The position numbers and the translations under genes were made by a program. From Promethearchaeota archaeon (GTDB lineage Archaea; Asgardarchaeota; Lokiarchaeia; Sigyniarchaeales; SOKP01): a stretch of DNA of 16,885 bases. The stretch is taken from NCBI GenBank assembly GCA_030615145.1, contig JAUWZT010000047.1:1-16885 (forward strand), in the 5' to 3' direction. Below the pieces are notes generated by a model. The model was not told the DNA's origin and did no database searches. It was given only the letters and a program-made list of their open reading frames with translations. Position 1 is the first letter of the stretch, and every line of letters begins with the position of its first letter. Shown here piece by piece: positions 6,931-14,634 of this stretch.

Positions 6931-8187
6931 TTAAGAAGCAGCCCATAATTGCCCTAAATAAATAATAACTTCTGCGGCTTTCTGTAACGCTAAAGTGGGA
7001 ATATGTTCTTTTCTAGAATGAAATAAGAGCCCCCCAGAAAAAATATTCGGTGTCGGAATCCCCATTTCGCTTAGTTTAGAACCATCGGTTCCACCTCTAA
7101 TAGCTTCAATTTTTACATCTAACCCTGCCATTTTAATAGCTTCTTTTGCTAAGTCAACGACTATCATTTCTTTCTCAATAAATTTTAACATATTACTGTA
7201 TTCGTGTTCAAATTTTAGCTCAATTTTTAAGCCAGGATATCGAAATTCATAGATATCTTTTAATTTTTGAAGGAATTCCATTCTTCTTTTATTATTTTTT
7301 TCATTATGATCTCTGATTCTTAATCTGATTTTAGCTTCTTCTACTGTTCCTCTCAAGTCTCCTAAATGATAAAATCCTTCTCGTTCTTCTGTGTGTTCTG
7401 GTGATTCGTGCTCAGGGATTTCACTTAAGAACCGACATGCTATATGTATTGCGTTTACCATTAGATTTTTAGCGTAACCAGGATGCACACTAAGCCCTGC
7501 AAAAGTTATGGATGCTTTCCATGCGTCAAAACATTCAAATTCCAATTGCCCCATCTCCGAACCATCCATTGTGTAACAGAATTCGGGTAGCCTTTTTTTA
7601 TCAATTTTTAGTGTTCCTTTTCCTATTTCCTCATCTGGCGTAAAACATACAGTAATAGGGCCGTGTTTTAGTTCTGGAAAACTTTTCCAAGCGGCGCACG
7701 CGACCATAATTTCTGCGATTCCAGCTTTATCGTCTGCACCTAATAAGGTATCACCTTCTGAAGTAATGATATCTAAACCAATATATTCCTTTAACAATGG
7801 AGAATCTTCAACTGTAAGCTTAATTTTCTTATTGCCTACGAATTTTATCGTACCACCATGGTAATTTTCATGAACAACTGGTTTAACGTTTTTCCCGCTC
7901 ACTGCTGGTGAAGTATCCATGTGGGCTATTAATCCAATTGTTTTAACTTTTTCTAACCCGTTACTTGCTGGTAAATCGGCGTAAACATATCCATACTCGT
8001 CGTGTATTATATTTTCTAGATTTAGCTCCTTCAATTCAGCAACTAATACATTTCCTAAATCAAATTGATTTTTAGATGATGGATTGGATTGGGAATCTTC
8101 GTCAGATGTAGTCCATATTTGAACGTATCTAAAAAATCTATCCGTTGCTTCTTTTAGTAAGAATTCTTTTATTTCTTCAGATAACAT
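6931..8187 (-). CDS. pepT: Peptidase T (M20B aminotripeptidase)
   Basis: Cytosolic zinc aminopeptidase of 418 residues that removes the N-terminal residue from tripeptides. All metal and catalytic residues known for peptidase T are in place: H89 and D91 in AHMDTSP, D152 in GADDKAG, the E186/E187 pair in PDEEIG, D208 in MDGSEMG and H390 near the C-terminus in LLFHSRKEHIP. GGTDGSKLSEMGIPTPN at 366-382 is another family hallmark, and total length matches. The dimerisation domain lies at about 215-330. In an archaeon with peptide-based metabolism it would finish the breakdown of imported or proteasome-derived peptides. Upstream, TGGGATTATT before the ATG is a weak ribosome-binding site. The next gene on the strand, the enoyl-CoA hydratase-like gene, ends 63 bp upstream. 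Confidence 0.93.
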   Translation of the reverse strand: MLSEEIKEFLLKEATDRFFRYVQIWTTSDEDSQSNPSSKNQFDLGNVLVAELKELNLENIIHDEYGYVYADLPASNGLEKVKTIGLIAHMDTSPAVSGKNVKPVVHENYHGGTIKFVGNKKIKLTVEDSPLLKEYIGLDIITSEGDTLLGADDKAGIAEIMVACAAWKSFPELKHGPITVCFTPDEEIGKGTLKIDKKRLPEFCYTMDGSEMGQLEFECFDAWKASITFAGLSVHPGYAKNLMVNAIHIACRFLSEIPEHESPEHTEEREGFYHLGDLRGTVEEAKIRLRIRDHNEKNNKRRMEFLQKLKDIYEFRYPGLKIELKFEHEYSNMLKFIEKEMIVVDLAKEAIKMAGLDVKIEAIRGGTDGSKLSEMGIPTPNIFSGGLLFHSRKEHIPTLALQKAAEVIIYLGQLWAAS

Positions 8188-8250
8188 AATAATCCCATTT
8201 AATCAAGTAAGATTAATAGAATAAGAGTTATAATATTAAAATTTATTTAA

Positions 8251-9048
8251 TCATTTCCCCTTAAATTTTGGTTCTCGCTTTTCCTGAAATGATTTCATTC
8301 CTTCTCCAAAATCGTATGTTGCGATGTTTTTACAATATAATTTAAATTCGTGTTTTAACGAGGGAAATAACTCGTTATATTGAGAATAATTAAGCATAGT
8401 CTTGTTATAACCTAAGCATCTAGTGGGTAGTTTGGCTATAGAATGGATAAATTCCTTAGATTTTTTGCTAAATTCTGATAATGAAAAGACTTTATTCACC
8501 AAACCAATCGCTAGTGCTTCCTTGGCATCAAGTTGACGTCCCGTTAAAATTATATCTGTTGCTCGTGCGAACCCTACTATTCTCGGAAGAAGCCAACTAG
8601 CTCCGCTCATAACGCAATGAGCCCGATTAACGCGGTGATCTCCAATCTTCAGGTTTTCTGCCGCTAAACGAAAATCACAAGCGAGTGCTAGTTCGAATCC
8701 AGCGCCTAGACAATAGCCTTGTAATAACGCTATAAATGGTTTTTGAATTTCTCTTATTAACCTAATAACTCTCTGATGTGGAAGTTTTGACCCATCAGCT
8801 AATGGCTTAAACCTCGGTCCTTCGGGACCCATGCTCTTTAAATCGTCACCGGAGCTGAAGGATTGCTCATTGCCTTCAATAACAAAAGCACGGATTATTT
8901 TGTTTTTAGAATTTAATTCTAAAATATCAATGATTTCCATTAATAGGGGATAATTTAAAGCGTTTAGTCGTTTTGGGCGATTTAAAGTAATTACTCCAAT
9001 ATTATCCTCGATTTTAAATATAACATGCTCGAAATCTTTTTGAACCAT
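8251..9048 (-). CDS. Enoyl-CoA hydratase/isomerase (crotonase) family protein
   Basis: Crotonase-fold protein acting on acyl-CoA thioesters in the cytosol, 265 residues from the chosen ATG. Counting from the longer TTG frame, the signatures are VITLNRPKRLNALN (27-40), the first oxyanion-hole segment SFSSGDDL (71-78), the second one QGYCLGAGFELALACD (118-133) and the distal TGRQLDAKEALAIGLVNKV (177-195). One catalytic glutamate is present (E127, equivalent to rat E144), but the position 20 residues on, equivalent to E164, is R147 in GDHRVNR. Simple hydratase activity is therefore doubtful; an isomerase, lyase or other crotonase reaction is possible. The ATG at 9048 is preferred to the TTG at 9072 because AAGGCGAT lies four bases before it. 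No partner beta-oxidation genes are adjacent. Confidence 0.85.
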   Translation of the reverse strand: MVQKDFEHVIFKIEDNIGVITLNRPKRLNALNYPLLMEIIDILELNSKNKIIRAFVIEGNEQSFSSGDDLKSMGPEGPRFKPLADGSKLPHQRVIRLIREIQKPFIALLQGYCLGAGFELALACDFRLAAENLKIGDHRVNRAHCVMSGASWLLPRIVGFARATDIILTGRQLDAKEALAIGLVNKVFSLSEFSKKSKEFIHSIAKLPTRCLGYNKTMLNYSQYNELFPSLKHEFKLYCKNIATYDFGEGMKSFQEKREPKFKGK

Positions 9049-9144
9049 TATTATCGCCTTATTAGAAGACAATTTAAAATTAAAATTTGTTTCTATTTTT
9101 ATTATTTAACAATCCTTAAAGATTCTCAGAATTTTGAAAATCTC

Positions 9145-9152
9145 AAAAAAAA
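9145..9152 (-). terminator. T-run downstream of the ECF-like membrane protein gene
   Basis: Eight consecutive A on the + strand read as T8 on the minus strand, about 20 bases after the stop at 9173, within a longer T-rich tract (9145-9163). Oligo-U tracts of this length end transcription in archaea. It also lies upstream of the enoyl-CoA hydratase-like gene, suggesting separate transcripts. Confidence 0.4.
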
Positions 9153-9172
9153 GAAAAGAAAAATTTAAGAAA

Positions 9173-9847
9173 TTACCAAATCGCGAATTTTTCATCAATT
9201 TTTAATCCAAAAACAATTAAATAAGGTATTAATAAATCCCATACACTCGTTTCTGCATTAATAACGATCACCCCAATAATTATCGCTGTCCAACCGGATA
9301 TATCAGGTAACCACATAAAGCTTAAATCAACAAATGCTAACATGTCTGCAAACAATGTTATGAACAATAAATAATTGAATATCATCATAATACATATTCT
9401 TAGGGCTATTCCAAATATTCCGTATACAATGTAATTTCTATAATTTTTTATTTTTTGTATATTTCTAGCTCCTTCTTTTGTTTTATATAATTTTAAAAAC
9501 ATAATAGGGACTATGATAAGAGCAACTGTTGCCGATAATTTCATCAAAGGGCCAATTGGTGCAAACGGATCAAATGGCATTAAACCAAATGTTCCAAGAA
9601 CACAGCAAAGTAATCCAGATCTTGCCCCAAATATTAAAAAACACGTTACCCATATTATTGACACCGGATCTATAATAGCAATCCCCCATCCCGGAACTCT
9701 CGGAACCAATGGTGTTACAAATGCCGCGAAAACAATAGAAAGAGCTCCAAATAAAGCAGCGCCAGCTATTTGTAAGACTAATTGAGAGGATTTAGACATC
9801 TGCGTTTCTCTTTCTTCAAATATTTGTTCTTCTGTTTTGTCAACCAT
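9173..9847 (-). CDS. Six-helix membrane protein, probable ECF transporter substrate-binding (S) component
   Basis: Integral membrane protein of 224 residues. A polar, acidic N-terminal tail of about 22 residues is followed by some six hydrophobic segments at about 25-47, 57-74, 76-92, 100-120, 138-167 and 186-214. The size, the helix count and the loop pattern in the first half (DPVSIIWVTCFLIFGARSG, then a Gly/Pro-rich turn FDPFAPIGP before the next helix) resemble S components of energy-coupling-factor vitamin transporters. These bind a vitamin or metal and work with a shared EcfA-EcfA'-EcfT module, none of which lies in this window. Ligand unknown. A WxxD-type stretch (SVWDLLIPYL) near the C-terminus is notable. 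No Shine-Dalgarno is visible before the ATG; a downstream ATG at residue 17 is an alternative start. A generic uncharacterised membrane protein remains possible. Confidence 0.6.
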   Translation of the reverse strand: MVDKTEEQIFEERETQMSKSSQLVLQIAGAALFGALSIVFAAFVTPLVPRVPGWGIAIIDPVSIIWVTCFLIFGARSGLLCCVLGTFGLMPFDPFAPIGPLMKLSATVALIIVPIMFLKLYKTKEGARNIQKIKNYRNYIVYGIFGIALRICIMMIFNYLLFITLFADMLAFVDLSFMWLPDISGWTAIIIGVIVINAETSVWDLLIPYLIVFGLKIDEKFAIW

Positions 9848-9988
9848 TTTAATTCAATTTATTAAATTATTATATGTTAAGAATTGAAATTTACTCTCAA
9901 TTATAAGAGTTGTTTAATGACTTATTCGCTAAATTTATGGATTGAATTAAAAATTAGATTAATTTTTGTTAGTTATTATCGGAAAACT

Positions 9989-10060
9989 TTTTAACAGATT
10001 TTCGAAAATGGTATTCAAACTTCCATATTTGCTATATATTATCTCTAACATCTGTTAAAA
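9989..10060. repeat. 11-bp perfect inverted repeat enclosing a palindrome in a 266-bp spacer
   Basis: TTTTAACAGAT at 9989-9999 and ATCTGTTAAAA at 10050-10060 are perfect inverted copies 50 nt apart. Directly inside the left arm is the 10-bp palindrome TTTTCGAAAA (9999-10008). The spacer between rfcL (ending at 10114) and the ECF-like gene (starting at 9847) holds no gene I can support, so this is its main structure. It could be a structured leader of the membrane protein gene, a small RNA or an operator pair. Confidence 0.4.
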
Positions 10061-10071
10061 TGAATATTTTT

Positions 10072-10091
10072 TCTACCCAAAAAAGAGTAGA
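10072..10091 (-). terminator. Candidate terminator after the RFC operon
   Basis: TCTAC at 10072-10076 and GTAGA at 10087-10091 form a 5-bp stem whose minus-strand loop is T-rich (T6 at 10079-10084). It starts 23 bases after the rfcL stop. A U-tract in this place fits termination of the operon, though the stem is short. Confidence 0.35.
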
Positions 10092-10113
10092 TAATTCTCA
10101 TTCCAAGATTATT

Positions 10114-11475
10114 CTATTTCAAAAACTTTTTTTCTTTAGCGTCCAATTCAAACCACTCGCCAACATCTTTTAGCTGTTTCCTTGAGGAATTACATAATGT
10201 TTTTAGGAATGGGATAAAATCTTGAACTGCTTCAATATCTGAGATTTTGTATTTCTTTTGAATTTTTTCCACTAATAACTTTTCATTTGCTGATAAAGAA
10301 AAAAAGCCAGTAGATGTGAACCTTGGAAACATTATTCTACGAAAACCCTCATCCGCCCTTCTCCGTTTTCTTGACAAAACAACGCCACCAGCAAAAAGAT
10401 CGTAAAAGTAAGGTAGTAACGACCAATACTGGTTTTTACGAATTCTACCAAAGATTTCGTCTGCTAAAGATAGGTTTTCTAAAGCTTGAGCGATTTCCTT
10501 GTTAATTCTGATAAATGTAGGAAGATTTTCGTTTACCCATTTATATAAAAAATTATAATCTACATTTGATTTATCAGTTAAACTTCGAGCTTCAATTAAC
10601 GTGTTAGTTTTTTGAAATAAATCTCTAATTAAAACAAAGATTTCTTCTGTACTATCCCTATTTAACTGCAAAATCAACTCTTTAGCGTCTCTATCTAAAG
10701 AGCCTTGACTTATGCCTTGCAAATCGTTAATAACTCCTCGTAAATCTCCGTGGTTTTTTTCAACAATTAAACTTAAATCTTTTTCACTCAAGTTTGAAAT
10801 CTTTTCTTTTTTAATTATTTTTCTCGCGATTTTCGATACTTCTTCGTTAGATAATGGGTATATTTCAAATTTTCTTACATTCTTGTATAATGACTGAAGA
10901 TTTTGTTTGTATTCATTAGAACACATAATAATAGGAAATTGCGTATTTTCTATAAGTTTTAATATCGTTGGGACTGCCCCTCTATCAGTAACTCCGTAAA
11001 TTCCGTCAATTTCATCTATTAAAATCAATTTTTTTTTACTTTCGACAATAAAATCCATAATCCCTCGGGATTTTGTAGTTTCTCTTAATTTAGCTTCTAA
11101 AACATTTTTAGTTCGAGTATCTGAGGCATTTGTCTCCACAACCTCCATATTCAGATCATTTGCTAGAGCATATGCTATAGTGGTCTTCCCTACTCCTGGG
11201 GGACCCTCAAGTAAGGCTGCTGCTTTGTTAGAGGCTAATTTTAGTTCTTCTTTATGATCTTTTTCTTCATGAGTTCGATTATATGCTCGAATTTTTTTAT
11301 TTGTTTCGTTAATTTTTCTTTTTTCTTTAAAAAAGTCTACTACAAAACGGTGTAATTCTTCTGTCAAATCAACTTTGTGGCCACCAACTTTAGCAGTAGG
11401 TAGTGCCATCTCTTTAATTGACTTTGGCCTGTATTTTTCCACCCATGTAGTATTTGAATTAGTAGTTATCGCCAT
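10114..11475 (-). CDS. rfcL: Replication factor C large subunit (clamp loader)
   Basis: Large subunit of the archaeal clamp loader, which opens the PCNA ring and places it on primed DNA; 453 residues from the chosen ATG. The N-terminus carries the RFC box (WVEKYRPKSIKEM). The AAA+ core has Walker A GPPGVGKT (91-98), NASD (116-119) and Walker B LILIDEID (150-157). As usual for large subunits there is no SRC motif; the matching place reads NVRKFEI. A lysine-rich insertion precedes Walker A (about 50-82), and the C-terminal half is helical. I see no clear PCNA-interacting box (QxxLxxFF) at the very C-terminus. The frame is open to a GTG at 11484, but AGGTGG at 11486-11481 lies five bases before the ATG at 11475 and overlaps the TAG of the upstream RFC gene. 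Translation of the two is therefore probably coupled. Confidence 0.95.
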   Translation of the reverse strand: MAITTNSNTTWVEKYRPKSIKEMALPTAKVGGHKVDLTEELHRFVVDFFKEKRKINETNKKIRAYNRTHEEKDHKEELKLASNKAAALLEGPPGVGKTTIAYALANDLNMEVVETNASDTRTKNVLEAKLRETTKSRGIMDFIVESKKKLILIDEIDGIYGVTDRGAVPTILKLIENTQFPIIMCSNEYKQNLQSLYKNVRKFEIYPLSNEEVSKIARKIIKKEKISNLSEKDLSLIVEKNHGDLRGVINDLQGISQGSLDRDAKELILQLNRDSTEEIFVLIRDLFQKTNTLIEARSLTDKSNVDYNFLYKWVNENLPTFIRINKEIAQALENLSLADEIFGRIRKNQYWSLLPYFYDLFAGGVVLSRKRRRADEGFRRIMFPRFTSTGFFSLSANEKLLVEKIQKKYKISDIEAVQDFIPFLKTLCNSSRKQLKDVGEWFELDAKEKKFLK

Positions 11476-11484
11476 ATAACCCAC

Positions 11485-12531
11485 CTAAATAAATTCTGAA
11501 TAATAACAAATTTTTGCTAGTAAATTTGAAACTTGAATATCGACATCTCTTCCATCAATCGCTCTAAAGTCAGTTTCCGCAATTAAATTTATCAATTTAA
11601 TTCTAGAATACTTACTTAAAGGTATTTTTGTAAGCTCGGTTAGCATAATTTTAAACATTTCTTGAGAATTAAATTTATAATTTGTTTGAATTTTTCGAGA
11701 TAATTCTCGCGCTTTAGGAAAGTCTCCTCTAAAACACATTAATAGAAGGCTCCTTATCATGTCCTTTTGAGAATTTATTGAATTATCATATAATTTGTCT
11801 AAGTCAATAACATCTCCACTTACAGAGCAAAGCTGTAACAAATCTATCGCACGCGAGAGTTTCCCTCCTGAGGTTTTGTAAAGAACTTCTATAACCTCGC
11901 GTTTAATTTTTAGGGATTCTTTTTGAGCAATGTCAAGTATGAGACTTTCAAAAGAGCTATAATTAACTGGTGAAACTAAAAATATTTGGCATCGACTCAT
12001 TATTGGATCAATTATTTTTGAAATTTTAGTCGTAATCAGTATCATTCTACAATTAGTACCATAAATTTCCATTAATCTTCGAAAAGCTTGTTGATTAGAT
12101 CCTAAATAATCAAAATTTTTTACAATTAGAATTTTAAACGGAACATCCCCTAACACTTTTAATTGAACAAACGGCTTAATTTTCACCTGTATAAATGCGG
12201 GAGTAGATATTGTTTTTCCTGCCAAACTTCCTAACCTACTAGTTGATATGTGTGCATCTGAGCGAGCTTGTTTCATTTCTTCGCTTGTTAACGGAACATT
12301 TGCGTAAACTAATTTAAAATTTGTATCATAATAACCCCCCAAGAATTCTCTCGAAAAAAGGCGCGCAATTGTTGTTTTTCCGATACTTTCGGCTCCTACG
12401 AATAGCAGGTGTGGAAAGTTTCTACTTTTAATATATTCCTTTAATCTTTCTTTAATGTTCTCTCTACCACATACATCATCTAAATCATTAGGTAAATATT
12501 TAACGCGCCATATAGGAATTTCTGAAAGCAA
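11485..12531 (-). CDS. Divergent replication factor C small subunit with degenerate Walker B
   Basis: AAA+ clamp-loader subunit of 348 residues. The RFC box is altered (IWRVKYLPNDLDDV). Walker A is intact (GAESIGKT, 46-53). The Walker B strand reads ILIVKNFD (134-141), so the normal DEAD acids are changed to K-N-F-D and the catalytic glutamate is missing. About 25 extra residues lie between Walker A and Walker B (roughly 85-130). The SRC motif with arginine finger is kept (MSRC, R180), as are QQAFRRLME and a sensor-2-like SRAID (R227). It probably binds ATP without hydrolysing it well and supplies an arginine finger to its neighbour. The inserted stretch plus changed Walker B recall the second small subunit of haloarchaea and Methanosarcina and human RFC3/yeast Rfc5. 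The start is TTG, supported by GGGAGG eight bases upstream. It lies 26 bp after the canonical subunit gene. Confidence 0.9.
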   Translation of the reverse strand: MLSEIPIWRVKYLPNDLDDVCGRENIKERLKEYIKSRNFPHLLFVGAESIGKTTIARLFSREFLGGYYDTNFKLVYANVPLTSEEMKQARSDAHISTSRLGSLAGKTISTPAFIQVKIKPFVQLKVLGDVPFKILIVKNFDYLGSNQQAFRRLMEIYGTNCRMILITTKISKIIDPIMSRCQIFLVSPVNYSSFESLILDIAQKESLKIKREVIEVLYKTSGGKLSRAIDLLQLCSVSGDVIDLDKLYDNSINSQKDMIRSLLLMCFRGDFPKARELSRKIQTNYKFNSQEMFKIMLTELTKIPLSKYSRIKLINLIAETDFRAIDGRDVDIQVSNLLAKICYYSEFI

Positions 12532-12557
12532 GCCCCTTTCCTCCCTTATTATAAAAA

Positions 12558-13553
12558 TTATATGTCTATTTTGATATTTCTTATCAATTCACCAATCAAA
12601 GCAAGCAATTGAATTTTCGCATCTGCTCCTTGGCTAATTCTATAATCTATATCTCCGATAAATGCAACTAATTTGTGATAATTGCTAGATTCTATATTTA
12701 GACTACCTAACCTTTCCATTACTTGTCTTATGAAATTTCTACTGTCTAAATTTTCAATTGTAATAAAAATATTTCTCGCACCCTCAAAATTTTTAGATTG
12801 AAGCGTTTTAATTAACTTTTCTAACGTTGAATCATCCAAAAAACCGGAAATCTTTAAAATTTCGTTTAAATCTAAATTGTCTAACAACTCAAGTGCAACA
12901 GACATTTGTAAGGTATTAATAGCTTTTCTTAAATCGCCTTCTGAGACAAAAAATAACGCTTCATAAAATTCATTTACTTGAGTTTTGGGAATTTGTAATT
13001 TTTCTTGTTCTGAAATAAATGTTAATCGTTCTATTATTTTCTCCTTAGGTAATTTAGCAAACCTAAATACTGCACACCTTGAAATAATTGGATCGATTAT
13101 TCTATTGATATAATTACATATTAATATAAATTTCACGCTACTTGATGCCTTTTCTATAATTCTCCTGAGTGCCTGCTGAACTTGTTTAGGTATATTATCC
13201 GCTTCGTCAAGAATAATAACTTTTAACGTATCATCCCCAACAACTAGATTTTGATTTACAAAGCCTTTAATTGCGTTTCTAACATAGTCCATTCTTACGG
13301 TGTCTGATGCGTTCAACTCTAAAACATTTGCAAAATAATTCTGTTTTTTAATCACATTTTTAGCAATAATTAATGCTGTGCTTGTTTTACCCGTGCCCGC
13401 AGGACCCGTAAAAATCATATGGGGCATATTACCGCTTTTTACGAAATCTTTTAAGTTATTAATAGCGATATTTTGGCTTACAATTTCGTTAAATGTCTGA
13501 GGTCTGTATTTTTCAACCCAAGGAATTTCTAAATCGATCAAGGCACAACTCAT
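12558..13553 (-). CDS. rfcS: Replication factor C small subunit (canonical)
   Basis: Main ATPase subunit of the archaeal clamp loader, 331 residues, near the usual length. All AAA+ elements are standard: RFC box PWVEKYRPQTFNEIV (11-25), Walker A GPAGTGKT (50-57), NASD (81-84), Walker B VIILDEAD (112-119), the QQALRRIIE helix (126-134), SRC with arginine finger R159 and the sensor-2 stretch GDLRKAINTLQ with R209. The C-terminal third is the helical collar that holds the subunits in a ring. With rfcL and the divergent subunit it would give a mixed pentamer, several copies of this protein plus one large and at least one divergent small subunit. The ATG at 13553 has no evident Shine-Dalgarno; the acetyltransferase gene ends 15 bp upstream, so read-through translation within an operon is likely. 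Confidence 0.96.
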   Translation of the reverse strand: MSCALIDLEIPWVEKYRPQTFNEIVSQNIAINNLKDFVKSGNMPHMIFTGPAGTGKTSTALIIAKNVIKKQNYFANVLELNASDTVRMDYVRNAIKGFVNQNLVVGDDTLKVIILDEADNIPKQVQQALRRIIEKASSSVKFILICNYINRIIDPIISRCAVFRFAKLPKEKIIERLTFISEQEKLQIPKTQVNEFYEALFFVSEGDLRKAINTLQMSVALELLDNLDLNEILKISGFLDDSTLEKLIKTLQSKNFEGARNIFITIENLDSRNFIRQVMERLGSLNIESSNYHKLVAFIGDIDYRISQGADAKIQLLALIGELIRNIKIDI

Positions 13554-13568
13554 TCTTTATTTATGCTT

Positions 13569-14045
13569 TTAATCTTCAAGGCTTTCTTTCGAGAGATCTA
13601 GTTCCAAAACCTCGTATACTTTCTTAAAATGCATCTTTACGTAAAGATTAGCCGCTTCCTTCGCTTTTTCTTTAATATTTACTTTTATTTTTTCTACTTT
13701 TATCTTCTGTAAATGTTCAATAGCTTTTCTGACAAGTAATTCGCCTATGCCTTGCCCCCTGTATCCCTCTTTAAGAAACACTTGTTTAATATACCCCTCA
13801 GAAGCACCAAAAGGATCGATTCGCAACTCCGCGATTATCATGCCGATAACTTCGTTATCTTTATCTTCATCTATCGCTATCAATATACCATGTCTCTGTA
13901 AAGGATCATAAAGCCGTCTGCGGATGCCCCAATCAAACCGTTTGGGATCAAATTTGTCTCCAAATCTTGAAATCAATAATTTCATTAAAGCTTGTAAAGA
14001 ATCAATTTGATCTGGTGTAGCATTTTCAATTCTAATATTATTCAT
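13569..14045 (-). CDS. GNAT-family N-acetyltransferase
   Basis: Small cytosolic acetyltransferase of 158 residues, the usual GNAT length. The acetyl-CoA pyrophosphate-binding motif A is clear: strand beta-4 YIKQVFLKEGY followed by RGQGIG (96-101) and helix LLVRKAIEHL. Motif B follows as EAANLYVKMHFKKVYEVLEL (130-149), where Y135 is a candidate general acid. The acceptor is not evident; the group includes enzymes modifying protein N-termini, lysines, polyamines and small amines. It is the first gene of the minus-strand cluster leading into the RFC genes and ends 15 bp before rfcS, so cotranscription is likely. A functional tie to the clamp loader is unproven. No strong Shine-Dalgarno precedes the ATG. 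The 157-bp spacer upstream (14046-14202) should hold the operon promoter, but AT-richness hides a clear box. Confidence 0.88.
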   Translation of the reverse strand: MNNIRIENATPDQIDSLQALMKLLISRFGDKFDPKRFDWGIRRRLYDPLQRHGILIAIDEDKDNEVIGMIIAELRIDPFGASEGYIKQVFLKEGYRGQGIGELLVRKAIEHLQKIKVEKIKVNIKEKAKEAANLYVKMHFKKVYEVLELDLSKESLED

Positions 14046-14202
14046 AATAAATCAACGAGAAAATCATAATTATTAACAATCAATTATTAATTACTTTTTC
14101 AAAATTTATATTTTCTTGATTACAATTAATAAAAATCATGAAAGATATGTAATTTTATTCAATGAATTTATATTAATATTAATTTTTACAAAATAAGAAA
14201 AG

Positions 14203-14484
14203 TTAGCGAGCTGAAACGCCATCCCATGCTTTTACTTCAGGATCCTCATATCCGCACACAACACATTTTTGGTTTACTTCCCATGCTTCTAATGCGGGAT
14301 GAACTCTCGTAAAAAGCGATCCACACTGCTGGCATACCAAATATTTAGCTCCACAGCCATCACACATCTTTAATTGCCCTTTCTCAACAAACCGAAATGT
14401 CCTCGACATCCAGTCGTCGTTAACTAATCGAAAGGTCTCTCCACCACATTGAATACAATGCTTTCCATCAAATTCTTCTCCCAT
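14203..14484 (-). CDS. Small protein with four CxxC zinc knuckles (93 residues)
   Basis: Eight cysteines are arranged as four CxxC pairs: C10/C13 (CIQC), C41/C44 (CDGC), C51/C54 (CQQC) and C74/C77 (CVVC). This is enough for two zinc ribbons. Between pairs are aromatic and basic stretches (DDWMSRTFRFVEKG) and a VHPALEAWEVN segment. The C-terminus is short and polar. I do not recognise a named family; rubredoxin-like or RNA polymerase and ribosome-associated zinc proteins are possible comparisons. GAAGTGATT, the same ribosome-binding string used by the neighbouring PC4-like gene, lies immediately before the ATG, so the start is well supported. It is on the same strand as, and 150 bp downstream of, the PC4-like gene. 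Confidence 0.75.
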   Translation of the reverse strand: MGEEFDGKHCIQCGGETFRLVNDDWMSRTFRFVEKGQLKMCDGCGAKYLVCQQCGSLFTRVHPALEAWEVNQKCVVCGYEDPEVKAWDGVSAR

Positions 14485-14615
14485 ATAATCACTTCAAATG
14501 TTTTTTAAGAATTTTAACTTCAAATATTTTAAATAATTAATAGAGTTTATAATTAAAAAATTAAAGTTTTTTACATTTAAAATTGCTTCGATAAATAGTA
14601 TTTATATTAAAAGAG

Positions 14616-14624
14616 AAAAAAAAA
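14616..14624 (-). terminator. T9 run after the PC4-like gene
   Basis: Nine A on the + strand read as T9 on the minus strand, 11 bases after the stop codon at 14635, within a T-rich tract. This is a good match to the simple oligo-U terminators of archaea and suggests that the PC4-like gene is transcribed alone. Confidence 0.5.
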
Positions 14625-14634
14625 TAATATAAAA

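Noticed and set aside
8691..8700. GTTCGAATCC, resembling a tRNA T-arm
   Set aside because: It lies inside the enoyl-CoA hydratase-like gene in a conserved coding motif, and no acceptor, D or anticodon stem surrounds it.
9513..9785. Open frame of 90 codons on the + strand
   Set aside because: It lies entirely antisense to the six-helix membrane protein, has no ribosome-binding site and a low-complexity Asn/Pro/Ala composition typical of an antisense shadow.
10114..10190. Possible PCNA-interacting box LKDVGEWF near the RfcL C-terminus
   Set aside because: The conserved first glutamine is out of register, and the segment looks like a normal helix of the C-terminal domain rather than a free tail.
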